Below the pieces are notes generated by a model that searched no databases, was not told the origin of the DNA, and saw only the letters and a program-made list of their open reading frames with translations. The position numbers were made by a program, and so were the translations under genes. This document shows, in pieces, positions 39,084 to 46,833 of a stretch of 64,000 nt of DNA (the stretch's first letter is position 1; every line of letters begins with the position of its first letter). The stretch comes from Pseudomonadota bacterium (GTDB lineage: Bacteria > Pseudomonadota > Alphaproteobacteria > Sphingomonadales > Govanellaceae), in contig QEVO01000001.1 in the NCBI GenBank assembly GCA_003577275.1, positions 806,001 through 870,000 of the forward strand, read 5' to 3'.

Positions 39084-39884
39084 TCAGCAGCCTTTGAATG
39101 CAGGCCTTCTTTTTTCCAGGAAGGCGCTAACCCCTTCCTGATAGTCATGACTATACCCTAATTCCCCCTGGAGGCGGCGCTCCAAGGCCAATTGGGCGGT
39201 CAGGTCGTTGCGCCATGCCGCCTCGAAGGCGGTCTTGGTGGCGGCAATGCCTTTGGTGGGGGCGGCGGCGAGCCGGTGGGCCAGCTTGGACGCCGTTTCC
39301 AGTAATTTATCGTCGTCCACCGCCTGCCAGATCAAGCCCCAGTCGGCGGCCTTTTCGGCGGGCAGCTTTTCACCGGTAAAAGCCAGCGCGGCGGCCCGCG
39401 CCTGACCCAACAGCCGGGGCAGCATATAGGTGGCGCCCGAATCGGGCAACAGTCCAATATTGCAAAACGGCAGCATGAACGCCGCCGAGCGGGCGGCCAG
39501 GACAATATCGCAGGCCAAGGCCAGGCTGACCCCGGCCCCGGCCGCCGCGCCGTTGACCGCGCAAACGACCGGCAGCGGCAGCGCGCGCAGGCGTTCGATC
39601 AAAGGGTTATAATGGCGTTCCAGCATGACGCCGATGTCCTTGGGCGCGCCATCCGGCTTCACCAGGTCGTCGGACAGGTCCTGGCCGGCGCAAAAGCCGC
39701 GCCCCGCGCCGGTCAGCAGCACGGCGCGCACGGACACGTCGGCGGCTGCCCGGTCGAGCGCCGCGGCCAGCTCCTGGTGCATGGCGGTGGTAAAGCTGTT
39801 GAGCGCCTCGGGGCGGTTCAAGGTGATGGTCGCCACCCCGGCGTCGACGCCGTAAAGGATGGTGGAGGAGGCTTGGTCGGGCAT
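39084..39884 (-). CDS. paaG: 1,2-epoxyphenylacetyl-CoA isomerase PaaG
   Basis: An enoyl-CoA hydratase/isomerase-family enzyme of 266 residues that opens ring-1,2-epoxyphenylacetyl-CoA to oxepin-CoA. PaaG-type markers are GRGFCAGQDLSDD (about residues 61-73), the oxyanion loop NGAAAGAGVSLALACD and IGLLPDSGATYMLPRL with its catalytic Asp. It is the first gene of the minus-strand paa unit and is divergent from paaN. Confidence 0.9.
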   Translation of the reverse strand: MPDQASSTILYGVDAGVATITLNRPEALNSFTTAMHQELAAALDRAAADVSVRAVLLTGAGRGFCAGQDLSDDLVKPDGAPKDIGVMLERHYNPLIERLRALPLPVVCAVNGAAAGAGVSLALACDIVLAARSAAFMLPFCNIGLLPDSGATYMLPRLLGQARAAALAFTGEKLPAEKAADWGLIWQAVDDDKLLETASKLAHRLAAAPTKGIAATKTAFEAAWRNDLTAQLALERRLQGELGYSHDYQEGVSAFLEKRRPAFKGC

Positions 39885-40050
39885 GACATTCTCTCTGGCA
39901 GAGGCATCATCTGGTCTGGAGTCAGGCGATGATATGTTACGTTAATGGACAATCAAGTCAAAAAATAGTATCAAATCATACGCCCGGGCTGCCGGGCCGT
40001 GCACCAGAGATGACCAAAAACCCCAATAAGGGATGTGGAGAACCGTCACT

Positions 40051-41718
40051 ATGAAGAACGATTTCTTTGCCCGCCACCAGGCAACTTTGGATCAGGCGAT
40101 CAAGGCGGCCGAAAGCCGCGGCTATTGGAGCCCTTACCCCGAGGTGCCAAGCCCCAAGGTCTACGGCGAGACCGGCGCGGCGGACGGCGAAGCGGCGTTC
40201 AAGGCGCGGCTCAACAAGCCCTTCCGTTTGGATCAGCCGGGGGCGACGGGCGCGGTAGGCGCGGAACGCTCCCCCTGGGGGTTTGATCTTGGCATTACCT
40301 ATCCCAAGGAAAACCTCGACGTGCTGCTGCCGGCCATGGAAAAGCTCGTGCCCCAGTGGCGGGATGCCGGGATCGAAGGCCGCGTCGGCGTGTGTCTGGA
40401 AATCCTCGATCGGCTGAACAAGCGCTCCCACGAAATCGCCCAAGCGGTGATGCACACCAGCGGTCAAGGCTACATGATGGCGTTCCAGGCCGGCGGTCCC
40501 CATGCCCAGGATCGCGGGCTGGAGGCGGTGACGTACGCCTATATGGAAATGCGCCGCACCCCGGCCACCGCCCATTGGGAAAAGCCGCAGGGCAAGTATG
40601 ATCCCTTGAAGATGACCAAGACCTTCCACATCGTGCCGCGCGGGCTGGCGCTGGTCATCGGCTGCGGCACGTTCCCGACCTGGAATACCTATCCGGGCCT
40701 GTTCGCAAGTCTCGCCACCGGCAACCCGGTGATCGTCAAGCCGCACCCGCGCGCCATCCTGCCGGCGGCGATTTCGGTGGAGATCGCCCGTCAGGTGCTG
40801 AAAGAAGCGGGCTTTGATCCCAATATCGTTTGTCTGGCGGCCGATACCGTGGATGCGCCCATCACCAAGGACATCGCGCTGCGCCCGGAAATCAAGATCA
40901 TCGATTTTACCGGCTCCACAGCGTTCGGCGATTGGCTGGAACAGAACGCCCGCCAGGCGTTGGTCTATACCGAAAAAGCCGGGGTCAATTCGGTGGTCAT
41001 CGACAGCGTCGACGATCTTTCCGGCATGGTCAAGAACCTGACCATGACAGTCTGCCTCTATTCCGGCCAGATGTGCACCACGCCGCAGAACTTCTTTGTC
41101 CCTAAGGGCGGCATCACCGCCGGCGGCCAGCGTTTAAGCTTCGACGAGGTGGCCAAGGCGATCGCCGGCGGGGTGGAGAAAATGACGGAGGACGGCGAGA
41201 AGGCCGCCCCGTTGCTGGGCGGCATTCAGTCGCCCGATACCATCAAGCGCTTGGCTGAGGCGGCGAAGCTCGCCGAGGTGGTGCTGCCGTCGAAGGAATT
41301 GAAAACCGCAGCCTTACCCGATGCCACGGTGCGCAGTCCCTTGATCATGAAAACCGACGCCAAGCATCCCGAGGTGTGGAGCGAGGAGCGTTTCGGCCCC
41401 ATCTATTTCATCATCGCCACCGACAGCACCGACGACAGCATCCGCTTGGTCAAGGACCTGGTGAAAAAGAAGGGCGCCATCACCAGCGGCATCTACTCCA
41501 CCGACGAGAAGGTGCTGGCCAAGATGGAAGAGGCGATGATGGAGGCGGGCGTGGCGTTGTCGTGCAACCTGACCGGCGGCGTGTTTGTCAACCAGACGGC
41601 GGCGTTCAGCGATTATCACGCCACCGGGGCCAACCCGGCGGCCAACGCCTGTCTTGCCGATTCGGCCTTTGTCGCCAACCGCTTCCGTGTGGTGCAAAGC
41701 CGCCGCGCCGCGGCCTGA
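40051..41718 (+). CDS. paaN: Phenylacetate-degradation aldehyde dehydrogenase PaaN (stand-alone type)
   Basis: A 555-residue aldehyde dehydrogenase of the PaaN type lacking the C-terminal MaoC-like hydratase domain of PaaZ. The NAD fold is seen in GCGTFPTWNTYPGLFASLA and FTGSTAFGDWLE; the nucleophile is Cys in YSGQMCTTPQN. In bacteria with split enzymes this protein oxidises the semialdehyde formed from oxepin-CoA, and hydrolysis is done by a separate protein. The ATG at 40051 has GGAG ten bases upstream; an in-frame ATG at 40033 is possible. Downstream, a 465-base gap with two repeats separates it from paaH. Confidence 0.88.
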   Translation: MKNDFFARHQATLDQAIKAAESRGYWSPYPEVPSPKVYGETGAADGEAAFKARLNKPFRLDQPGATGAVGAERSPWGFDLGITYPKENLDVLLPAMEKLVPQWRDAGIEGRVGVCLEILDRLNKRSHEIAQAVMHTSGQGYMMAFQAGGPHAQDRGLEAVTYAYMEMRRTPATAHWEKPQGKYDPLKMTKTFHIVPRGLALVIGCGTFPTWNTYPGLFASLATGNPVIVKPHPRAILPAAISVEIARQVLKEAGFDPNIVCLAADTVDAPITKDIALRPEIKIIDFTGSTAFGDWLEQNARQALVYTEKAGVNSVVIDSVDDLSGMVKNLTMTVCLYSGQMCTTPQNFFVPKGGITAGGQRLSFDEVAKAIAGGVEKMTEDGEKAAPLLGGIQSPDTIKRLAEAAKLAEVVLPSKELKTAALPDATVRSPLIMKTDAKHPEVWSEERFGPIYFIIATDSTDDSIRLVKDLVKKKGAITSGIYSTDEKVLAKMEEAMMEAGVALSCNLTGGVFVNQTAAFSDYHATGANPAANACLADSAFVANRFRVVQSRRAAA

Positions 41719-41729
41719 AAAAGTCTTTA

Positions 41730-41818
41730 CGTCACTGCGAGCCGCTGACAAGCGGCGCGGCAGTCCAGTGGTCTTAAAAAGACTGGATGGCCACGCCCCT
41801 ACGGTGCTCGCTATGACG
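41730..41818. repeat. Palindromic intergenic repeat
   Basis: The ends CGTCACTGCGAG and CTCGCTATGACG are inverted with 10 of 12 matches. Inside, CCAGT...ACTGG closes a second hairpin around GTCTTAAAAAGAC. It resembles, from memory, the CGTCATTGCGAG-type repeat seen in many alphaproteobacterial genomes. It directly follows the paaN stop and may act as a terminator. Confidence 0.6.
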
Positions 41819-41886
41819 ATTTGCTCAAGGGTGAGGGGCTTTTCATATTCACCTGACCAAGCTACAACAACGATCCGTTGTATTTA

Positions 41887-42157
41887 GAGCATGATGTTAC
41901 TAGGTCTACCCAACCTGCGTTGCTCTTGCGGCGAGACGATCCGCCAGGAGCCGCGCGCCGGTCGATGCGGACCCATCGGACAAGCGCGGCGACGTCGCGG
42001 GCGTCCGCCGCAAGGCAACCCGGAGGGCCGGGCGCTTTTCCCGCCGTGGGTTCGTCGGCAGGCTTGCCCGTATGTCCTGATACGCGCTGCGCCCGCCTCC
42101 TGCCCACGGCGGAAAATCGTCCCGGCGCAGGTGGGTACACCTAGTAACATCATGCTC
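41887..42157. mobile_element. MITE-like element with 26-bp terminal inverted repeats
   Basis: The left end 41887-41912 (GAGCATGATGTTACTAGG...) and right end 42132-42157 are inverted copies with 25 of 26 matches. Weaker inverted similarity continues inward (CCTGCG, GACGAT, CCGCC). Both ends abut TA, as in the target duplication of IS630/Tc1-mariner elements. At 271 bp it has no room for a transposase, so it would be mobilised in trans. Confidence 0.72.
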
Positions 42158-42183
42158 TAGGCTTAAAACATAGGAGCGGGGAC

Positions 42184-43698
42184 GTGGCAGGGGAAAAAGA
42201 AATCATCGGCGTCGTCGGGGCTGGAGCCATGGGGCGGGGCATCGCCCAAATCGCCGCCGTGGGCGGCTTTCCAGTGGTCATCTGGGACGCCAACGGTAAG
42301 GTCGCCGAGGAAGCCAAGACTTTCATCGCCGATATGCTCAATCGCGCCGCCGAGAAGGGGCGGATGGCCAAGGACGCCGCCGCTGCCGCCATCGCCCGGA
42401 TCACGGTCGCCGGCGATCTGCAGGGCTTTGCGCCTAGCACCATCATCATCGAGGCGATCGTCGAGCGGCTCGACATCAAGCAGAAGCTGTTTGCCGATTT
42501 AGAAGCGATCGTTGCGGAGACGACGATACTCGCCACCAATACTTCATCCTTGTCGGTGACCGCCATCGCCGCCGGCTGCCAACGCCCGGAACGGGTCGCC
42601 GGCTACCACTTTTTCAATCCGGTGCCGTTGATGAAGGTGGTGGAGGTGATCGACGCCGTGCGCACCGCGCCGTGGGTATCGCCGCGCCTGGTTGCGCTCG
42701 CCCATGCCATGGGCCACAAACCGGTCAAGGCCCAGGACACGCCGGGCTTTCTCGTCAATCACGCGGGCCGCGCTTATAACACCGAAGCGTTTCGCATGCT
42801 CGGCGAAGGCATTGCCGATCCTTGCGTCATTGACGATATCCTGCGCGAAGCCGTAGGCTTCCGCATGGGCCCGTTCGAGCTGATGGATTTGACCGGTTTG
42901 GATGTGTCGCATGCGGTGATGGAAAGCGTTTATACGCAGTTCTACGATGAGCCGAAATATCGTCCGAGCGCATTGGCGGCCGCGCGGGTGTCGGCCAAAT
43001 TATTCGGCCGCAAGACCGGTGAAGGATTCTACCGTTACGAAAAGGGCGAGCAAATACGCCCTGCGGCGATGCCTGCGCCGGATGCGCGGCCGCAAGCGGT
43101 CTGGCTTAATCTTGCAGCAGAGAATGTGCGTCGCCTGGTGAGCGACTTGGCGTCGCGCGCCGGCGTTGCGGTGGAGAATGGCGATAAACCATCATCAGAT
43201 GCGATTGCGGTATTGACGCCACTTGGCGGCGACGCCACCACCACGGCGGTCGAGCGTGGTCTTGACGCAACCCGCACGGTGGCGATCGATCCGTTGTTTG
43301 GATTGGAGAAACGCCGCACGCTGATGACGACAAGCGTGACGTCGCCCGCCGCTCGCGACGCCATGCACGGACTTCTCGCCAGCGATGGCGTGGCGGTATC
43401 GGTCATTCACGACAGCCCGGGTTTTGTGGCGCAGCGCGTGGTGGCCATGATCGTCAATATCGCCAGCGACATCGCGCAGCAGCGCATCGCCACGTCAGAG
43501 GATATCGAGGCGGCGGTGAAACTCGGACTCGGCTATCCCAAAGGTCCGCTTGAATTCGGCGACGCCCTCGGCGCGCCGACGGTATTGCAAATCTTGGAAG
43601 CCATGCATAGCTTTTATGGCGATCCGCGCTACCGCCCGAGCCCATGGCTGAAACGCCGCGCCAAGCTTGGGGTGTCGTTGATGACGGCTGAGGCGTAA
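42184..43698 (+). CDS. paaH: 3-hydroxyadipyl-CoA dehydrogenase PaaH
   Basis: A 504-residue NAD-dependent 3-hydroxyacyl-CoA dehydrogenase (PaaH/PaaC type). Two dehydrogenase C-terminal domains follow the Rossmann domain: GAGAMG at 12-17, ATNTSSLSVTAIA, then GYHFFNPVPLMKVVEVI with the catalytic His, and a second helical domain (DSPGFVAQRVVAMIVN). The start is GTG at 42184 with AGGAG eight bases upstream. It is separated from paaN by a TA-flanked mobile-element-like sequence. It converts 3-hydroxyadipyl-CoA to 3-oxoadipyl-CoA for PaaJ. Confidence 0.93.
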   Translation: MAGEKEIIGVVGAGAMGRGIAQIAAVGGFPVVIWDANGKVAEEAKTFIADMLNRAAEKGRMAKDAAAAAIARITVAGDLQGFAPSTIIIEAIVERLDIKQKLFADLEAIVAETTILATNTSSLSVTAIAAGCQRPERVAGYHFFNPVPLMKVVEVIDAVRTAPWVSPRLVALAHAMGHKPVKAQDTPGFLVNHAGRAYNTEAFRMLGEGIADPCVIDDILREAVGFRMGPFELMDLTGLDVSHAVMESVYTQFYDEPKYRPSALAAARVSAKLFGRKTGEGFYRYEKGEQIRPAAMPAPDARPQAVWLNLAAENVRRLVSDLASRAGVAVENGDKPSSDAIAVLTPLGGDATTTAVERGLDATRTVAIDPLFGLEKRRTLMTTSVTSPAARDAMHGLLASDGVAVSVIHDSPGFVAQRVVAMIVNIASDIAQQRIATSEDIEAAVKLGLGYPKGPLEFGDALGAPTVLQILEAMHSFYGDPRYRPSPWLKRRAKLGVSLMTAEA

Positions 43699-43710
43699 CG
43701 GGTATTATTT

Positions 43711-43803
43711 TCACCTCATCCGGCTCACATGCGTTCGCCACCTTCTCCTCAAAGGAGAAGGTAATAAAGCCCTCTCCTTCGAGGAGAGGGTTGGGTGAGG
43801 TGA
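43711..43803. repeat. Double-hairpin dispersed repeat, copy 2
   Basis: The same layout as copy 1: TCACCTCATCC outer end, CCTTCTCCT-CAA-AGGAGAAGG (43741-43761), AATAAAG linker, CCCTCTCCT-TCG-AGGAGAGGG (43770-43790) and GGGTGAGGTGA closing end. It lies between convergent paaH and the M20 amidohydrolase. Loops differ from copy 1 but stems are conserved. Confidence 0.85.
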
Positions 43804-43815
43804 TTTGATTGTAAG

Positions 43816-44979
43816 TTACGCCGCCAGCTCATTCTCCGCCAGCCGGGCCCAGTATTTGGCGCCGATGGTCAGCGCTTCATCGTTGAAGTCATAGCGCGGG
43901 TTATGCAGCATGCAGCCGCCGTCGCCGGGTCCGTTGCCCATCAGCACGTAGCTGCCGGGCCGCTCTTTCAACATGTAGCCGAAATCTTCCGCCGTCAGCA
44001 GCGCCTTGGCTTCGGTGTTGATGTTGTGTTCGCCCACCACGTCTGCGGCGGCGCGCGCCGCTGCGGCGACTCCCTCCTTGGTGCTGACCGTCGGCGGGTA
44101 GTGTTCGACGAAGCGCACCTCGGCGACCGCGCCGTTGGCCGACGCCACCTCCTTGGCGATGCGGACGATGGCTTTTTTCATCTTGTCCTGAATGTCATCG
44201 GAAAAACAGCGCGCGCAACCGCTCAACAGCACCTCATCGGGAATGACGTTATAACTGTCGCCACCCCTGATACGGGTGATCGACACCAACGCCGGCTCGG
44301 TGGGATCGAGCACGCGGGACACCACGGTCTGTAACGCGCCGACGATGGCTGCGGCGGCGACGATCTGATCGCTGCCCAACTGCGGCAGGGCGGCATGGGT
44401 GCCGGTGCCCTTCACCACAATGTCGAAGGAATCAAAGGACGCCATGATCGGGCCAACCCGCATGGCGAATTGCCCCACCGGCAACCCTGGCATGTTGTGC
44501 AACCCGTAAACGGCGTCCACGGGGAAGCGTTCGAACAAGCCCTGTTCGATCATGATGCGGGCGCCGCCGGCGCTTTCTTCCGCCGGCTGGAAAATGAAAT
44601 GCACCGTGCCGTCAAACGATTTCGTTTCCGCCAAGTACTTCGCCGCCCCCAGCAGCATCGCCGTGTGACCATCATGGCCGCAGGCGTGCATCCGGCCGTC
44701 ATGCACCGAGCGGTGGGAGAATTTGTTGGCTTCCAGAATGGGCAGCGCGTCCATGTCGGCGCGCAGCCCAATGACCCGTTTCGAGGACCCTGATTTGAGC
44801 GTGCCAACCACCCCGGTGCCGGCCAGCCCGCGATTGACGGCAATGCCGAAGCTTTCCAGCTTGGCGGCGACGAAATCGGCGGTCCGCCGTTCCTCGAACG
44901 CCAATTCAGGGTGGCGGTGCAGGTCATGCCGCCAAGCCTTAATATCGTTCTTGAAACTGTCGATCCGCTCAATCATCAT
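43816..44979 (-). CDS. M20-family amidohydrolase (hippurate hydrolase-like)
   Basis: A 387-residue metallopeptidase of the M20D/HipO/AbgB group, which hydrolyses N-acyl or N-aroyl amino acids. Metal-site motifs are HACGHDGHTAM (about residues 98-108), FQPAEE and the dimerisation-domain segment GTGTHAALPQ. The start codons at 44979 and 44976 are adjacent; GAGG lies just upstream. Its neighbours (paa cluster on one side, acyl-CoA dehydrogenase on the other) make a hippurate- or phenylacetylated-amino-acid-type substrate conceivable, but this is inference. Confidence 0.85.
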   Translation of the reverse strand: MMIERIDSFKNDIKAWRHDLHRHPELAFEERRTADFVAAKLESFGIAVNRGLAGTGVVGTLKSGSSKRVIGLRADMDALPILEANKFSHRSVHDGRMHACGHDGHTAMLLGAAKYLAETKSFDGTVHFIFQPAEESAGGARIMIEQGLFERFPVDAVYGLHNMPGLPVGQFAMRVGPIMASFDSFDIVVKGTGTHAALPQLGSDQIVAAAAIVGALQTVVSRVLDPTEPALVSITRIRGGDSYNVIPDEVLLSGCARCFSDDIQDKMKKAIVRIAKEVASANGAVAEVRFVEHYPPTVSTKEGVAAAARAAADVVGEHNINTEAKALLTAEDFGYMLKERPGSYVLMGNGPGDGGCMLHNPRYDFNDEALTIGAKYWARLAENELAA

Positions 44980-45002
44980 CTGCCTCGAAACAATGGGTTA
45001 AG

Positions 45003-45017
45003 TTGACGTAACGTCAA
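45003..45017. promoter_or_regulatory. Palindrome between divergent amidohydrolase and acyl-CoA dehydrogenase genes
   Basis: TTGACGT-A-ACGTCAA, a perfect 7-base-arm inverted repeat centred between the two start codons (23 and 20 bases away). It is placed to control both genes. The form is like sites of MerR-type regulators of acyl-CoA genes, but the regulator is not in the window. Confidence 0.5.
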
Positions 45018-45037
45018 GTAATTATAAGGAGGTTTGG

Positions 45038-46177
45038 ATGCTGGCGCGAACAGTTTATGGCGAAGAGCATGAAATGTTTCGGGACGCCGTGCGTCAATTT
45101 TTTGAGAAGGAGCTTACGCCCTTCCACGACGAATGGCAGAAGAATCGGCTGGTGCCGCGGGAGTTTTGGCTGAAATCCGGCGCTCTGGGCCTTCTCTGTC
45201 CGCAGGTGCCGGCCGAATACGGCGGGCCGGGTGGCGACTACCGCTATCTGCCCATCATCAGCGAGGAATTCGCCCGCATCGGCGCCTCGGGACCGAATTT
45301 TGGCGTCCATTCCGACATCACCGCCCAGTACATCTTGAATTACGGCACGGAGGAGCAGAAGAAAACCTGGCTGCCGAAAATGGTCTCGGGCGAAGCGATC
45401 GCCGGCATCGCCATGACCGAGCCGGGAGCCGGCAGCGACCTGCAAGGGGTGCGCACCACGGCGGTGCGGCAAGGCGATGAATATGTCATCAACGGCTCCA
45501 AGATCTTTATCACCAACGGCATCAGCGCCGATCTCATTCTGGTGGTGGCGAAAACCGATCCTAAGGCCGGGGCCAAGGGCACCAGCCTCATTCTGGTGGA
45601 GGCCAACCGTCCGGGTTTTCGCAAAGGGCGCAATCTGGAAAAGATGGGCCTGAAGGCGCAGGACACCGCCGAGTTGTTTTTCGATGACGTGCGGGTGCCG
45701 GTGAGCAACCTTCTCGGCGGCGCGGAAAACATGGGCTTCATCCAATTGATGCAGGAATTGCCCCAGGAACGGCTTTCCATCGCCACGTGGGCAATGGGTG
45801 GGGCCCAGGCGGCGTTTGATCTGGCCAATGCGTACGTTAAGGATCGCAAGGCGTTCGGCAAGGCCATCGCCGAATTCCAGAACACCCGCTTTGTCCTTGC
45901 CGATCTGAAAACCCAGATCGAGGCCGGTTGGGCGTTTCATGACAAATGCGTGGCGCTTCACTGCGAGCATAAGCTCGATGCGGCCGGCGCGGCGATGGTC
46001 AAACTGTGGACCACCGAAATGCAAGGCCGGGTGGTGGACGCTTGCCTGCAACTCTTTGGCGGCTACGGCTATATGATGGAATACAAGATCGCCCAGCTTT
46101 ACGTCGACGCCCGCGTGCAGCGCATCTACGGCGGCACCAGCGAGATCATGAAGGAATTGATTTCTAGGAGTTTGTGA
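45038..46177 (+). CDS. Acyl-CoA dehydrogenase
   Basis: A 379-residue FAD-dependent acyl-CoA dehydrogenase. The three family domains are visible: the N-terminal helical domain, the middle beta domain (IAGIAMTEPGAGSDLQG, ITNGISADLILVV) and the C-terminal domain ending LFGGYGYMMEYKIAQ and RIYGGTSEIMKE. It oxidises an acyl-CoA to the enoyl-CoA and passes electrons to electron-transfer flavoprotein. Chain length or branching preference is not readable. AAGGAGG precedes the ATG. It is followed by a single hairpin of the dispersed repeat. Confidence 0.92.
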   Translation: MLARTVYGEEHEMFRDAVRQFFEKELTPFHDEWQKNRLVPREFWLKSGALGLLCPQVPAEYGGPGGDYRYLPIISEEFARIGASGPNFGVHSDITAQYILNYGTEEQKKTWLPKMVSGEAIAGIAMTEPGAGSDLQGVRTTAVRQGDEYVINGSKIFITNGISADLILVVAKTDPKAGAKGTSLILVEANRPGFRKGRNLEKMGLKAQDTAELFFDDVRVPVSNLLGGAENMGFIQLMQELPQERLSIATWAMGGAQAAFDLANAYVKDRKAFGKAIAEFQNTRFVLADLKTQIEAGWAFHDKCVALHCEHKLDAAGAAMVKLWTTEMQGRVVDACLQLFGGYGYMMEYKIAQLYVDARVQRIYGGTSEIMKELISRSL

Positions 46178-46185
46178 GGAATGTT

Positions 46186-46206
46186 CCCTCTCCTTTGAGG
46201 AGAGGG
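46186..46206. terminator. Single hairpin of the dispersed repeat at the acyl-CoA dehydrogenase/higA junction
   Basis: CCCTCTCCT-TTG-AGGAGAGGG, identical in stem to the second hairpin of the copies near 3 and 43.8 kb. On the plus strand it is followed by TTTCTCTT, suitable as a terminator. No outer arms are present here. Confidence 0.7.
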
Positions 46207-46212
46207 TTTCTC

Positions 46213-46533
46213 TTAAGCTGCGCGTGGCGCAATGGTTTTAAGATCGTTGCCGATTTGCCGCCGCCGCTGCATCAGGTCGTAGTCGGTCTGTAGCCCCAAA
46301 AAGAATCCTTCGCTGACGCCGAAATAACGGGCCAGGCGCAGATCGGTATCTGCCGTCACCGCGCGCTTGCCGAGCACCAACTCGTTGATCCGGCGCGGCG
46401 GTACATGCACGGCGCGGGCGAGCGCATTTTGGCTAAGGTTCATCGGCTTCAAAAATTCCTCCAGAAGAATTTCACCCGGATGCGGGTTTTCCAAAAGCTC
46501 GTCCTTAAGAGTGGTAGTCGACGATTTCGACAT
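46213..46533 (-). CDS. higA: HigA antitoxin
   Basis: A 106-residue helix-turn-helix antitoxin of the HigA family. The conserved N-terminal HPGEILLEEFLKPM leads into the helix-turn-helix (LSQNALARAVHVPPRRINELVLGKRAVTADTDLRLARYFG) and a C-terminal helix (WLGLQ-like FFLGLQTDYDL). It neutralises the HigB toxin and usually represses its own operon. AAGGAGG precedes the ATG at 46533, which overlaps the end of higB by 29 bases. As in most hig systems the toxin gene comes first. Confidence 0.93.
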   Translation of the reverse strand: MSKSSTTTLKDELLENPHPGEILLEEFLKPMNLSQNALARAVHVPPRRINELVLGKRAVTADTDLRLARYFGVSEGFFLGLQTDYDLMQRRRQIGNDLKTIAPRAA

Positions 46534-46789
46534 CGTTCGGACCTCCTTCCGTCCAGCTAAAACAAATCCGCCACCGATCGTTGATGCGGATGCTGTGCTG
46601 CCCCAGACGATTGCCTTTCAGCGCTTCCAACCGGTTTCCCGGCGGTACGCGCAGATCATCAAGCTTGCGGGCCTGATTGAGCATACGCAGTTTACGTAGG
46701 GCGGCAGCCTGAATGTCCCGAGGCGGCCGCCGACTGACGTATCCGGCCCAAATCTTTTCCGTTTCGCGGTCGGCAAAGCCTCTAATCAT
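46505..46789 (-). CDS. higB: HigB toxin (RelE-like mRNA interferase)
   Basis: A 94-residue toxin of the HigB/RelE superfamily, which cleaves mRNA on the ribosome. Recognisable are MIRGFADRETEKIWAG near the start, PPGNRLEALKG in the centre and the C-terminal SIRINDRWRICFSW with basic residues typical of the active site. No Shine-Dalgarno sequence precedes the ATG; a TATA-like box (46795-46801) lies 5-11 bases upstream, so a leaderless transcript is likely. Tandem operators overlap that box. Confidence 0.93.
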   Translation of the reverse strand: MIRGFADRETEKIWAGYVSRRPPRDIQAAALRKLRMLNQARKLDDLRVPPGNRLEALKGNRLGQHSIRINDRWRICFSWTEGGPNDVEIVDYHS

Positions 46790-46797
46790 AGGCTTTA

Positions 46798-46833
46798 TAT
46801 AACGTATCGCGTTATATAACGCAAGACGTTATA
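46798..46833. promoter_or_regulatory. Tandem HigA operators overlapping the higBA promoter
   Basis: Two copies of TATAAC-N7-GTTATA (46798-46816 and 46815-46833) follow each other with a two-base overlap, so they share one face-to-face array. The near site overlaps the predicted -10 box eight bases before the higB start. The same motif occurs once more before the AAA/DUF4143 gene at 53801-53819. HigA binding is inferred from position. Confidence 0.72.

Larger units (their letters stand above)
41719..42183. other. Gene-free interval between paaN and paaH
   Basis: 465 bases without a credible gene. It holds a palindromic repeat (41730-41818) and a TA-flanked inverted-repeat element (41887-42157). 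The open frames on both strands inside the element begin and end alike because they are written in its inverted repeats. The paaH ribosome site (AGGAG) is at 42172-42176. Confidence 0.8.

Noticed and set aside
39885..40050. PaaX operator between paaG and paaN
   Set aside because: No clear inverted repeat resembling the known PaaX site was found; only a GC-rich GCCCGG symmetry.
41884..42160. Overlapping open frames on both strands in the paaN-paaH gap, about 90 codons each
   Set aside because: Start and end residues of the frames on the two strands are alike because they are written in the inverted repeats; no ribosome sites and no protein-like composition.
45014..46051. Minus-strand frame of 345 codons over the acyl-CoA dehydrogenase gene
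   Set aside because: Antisense shadow of a well-supported gene.
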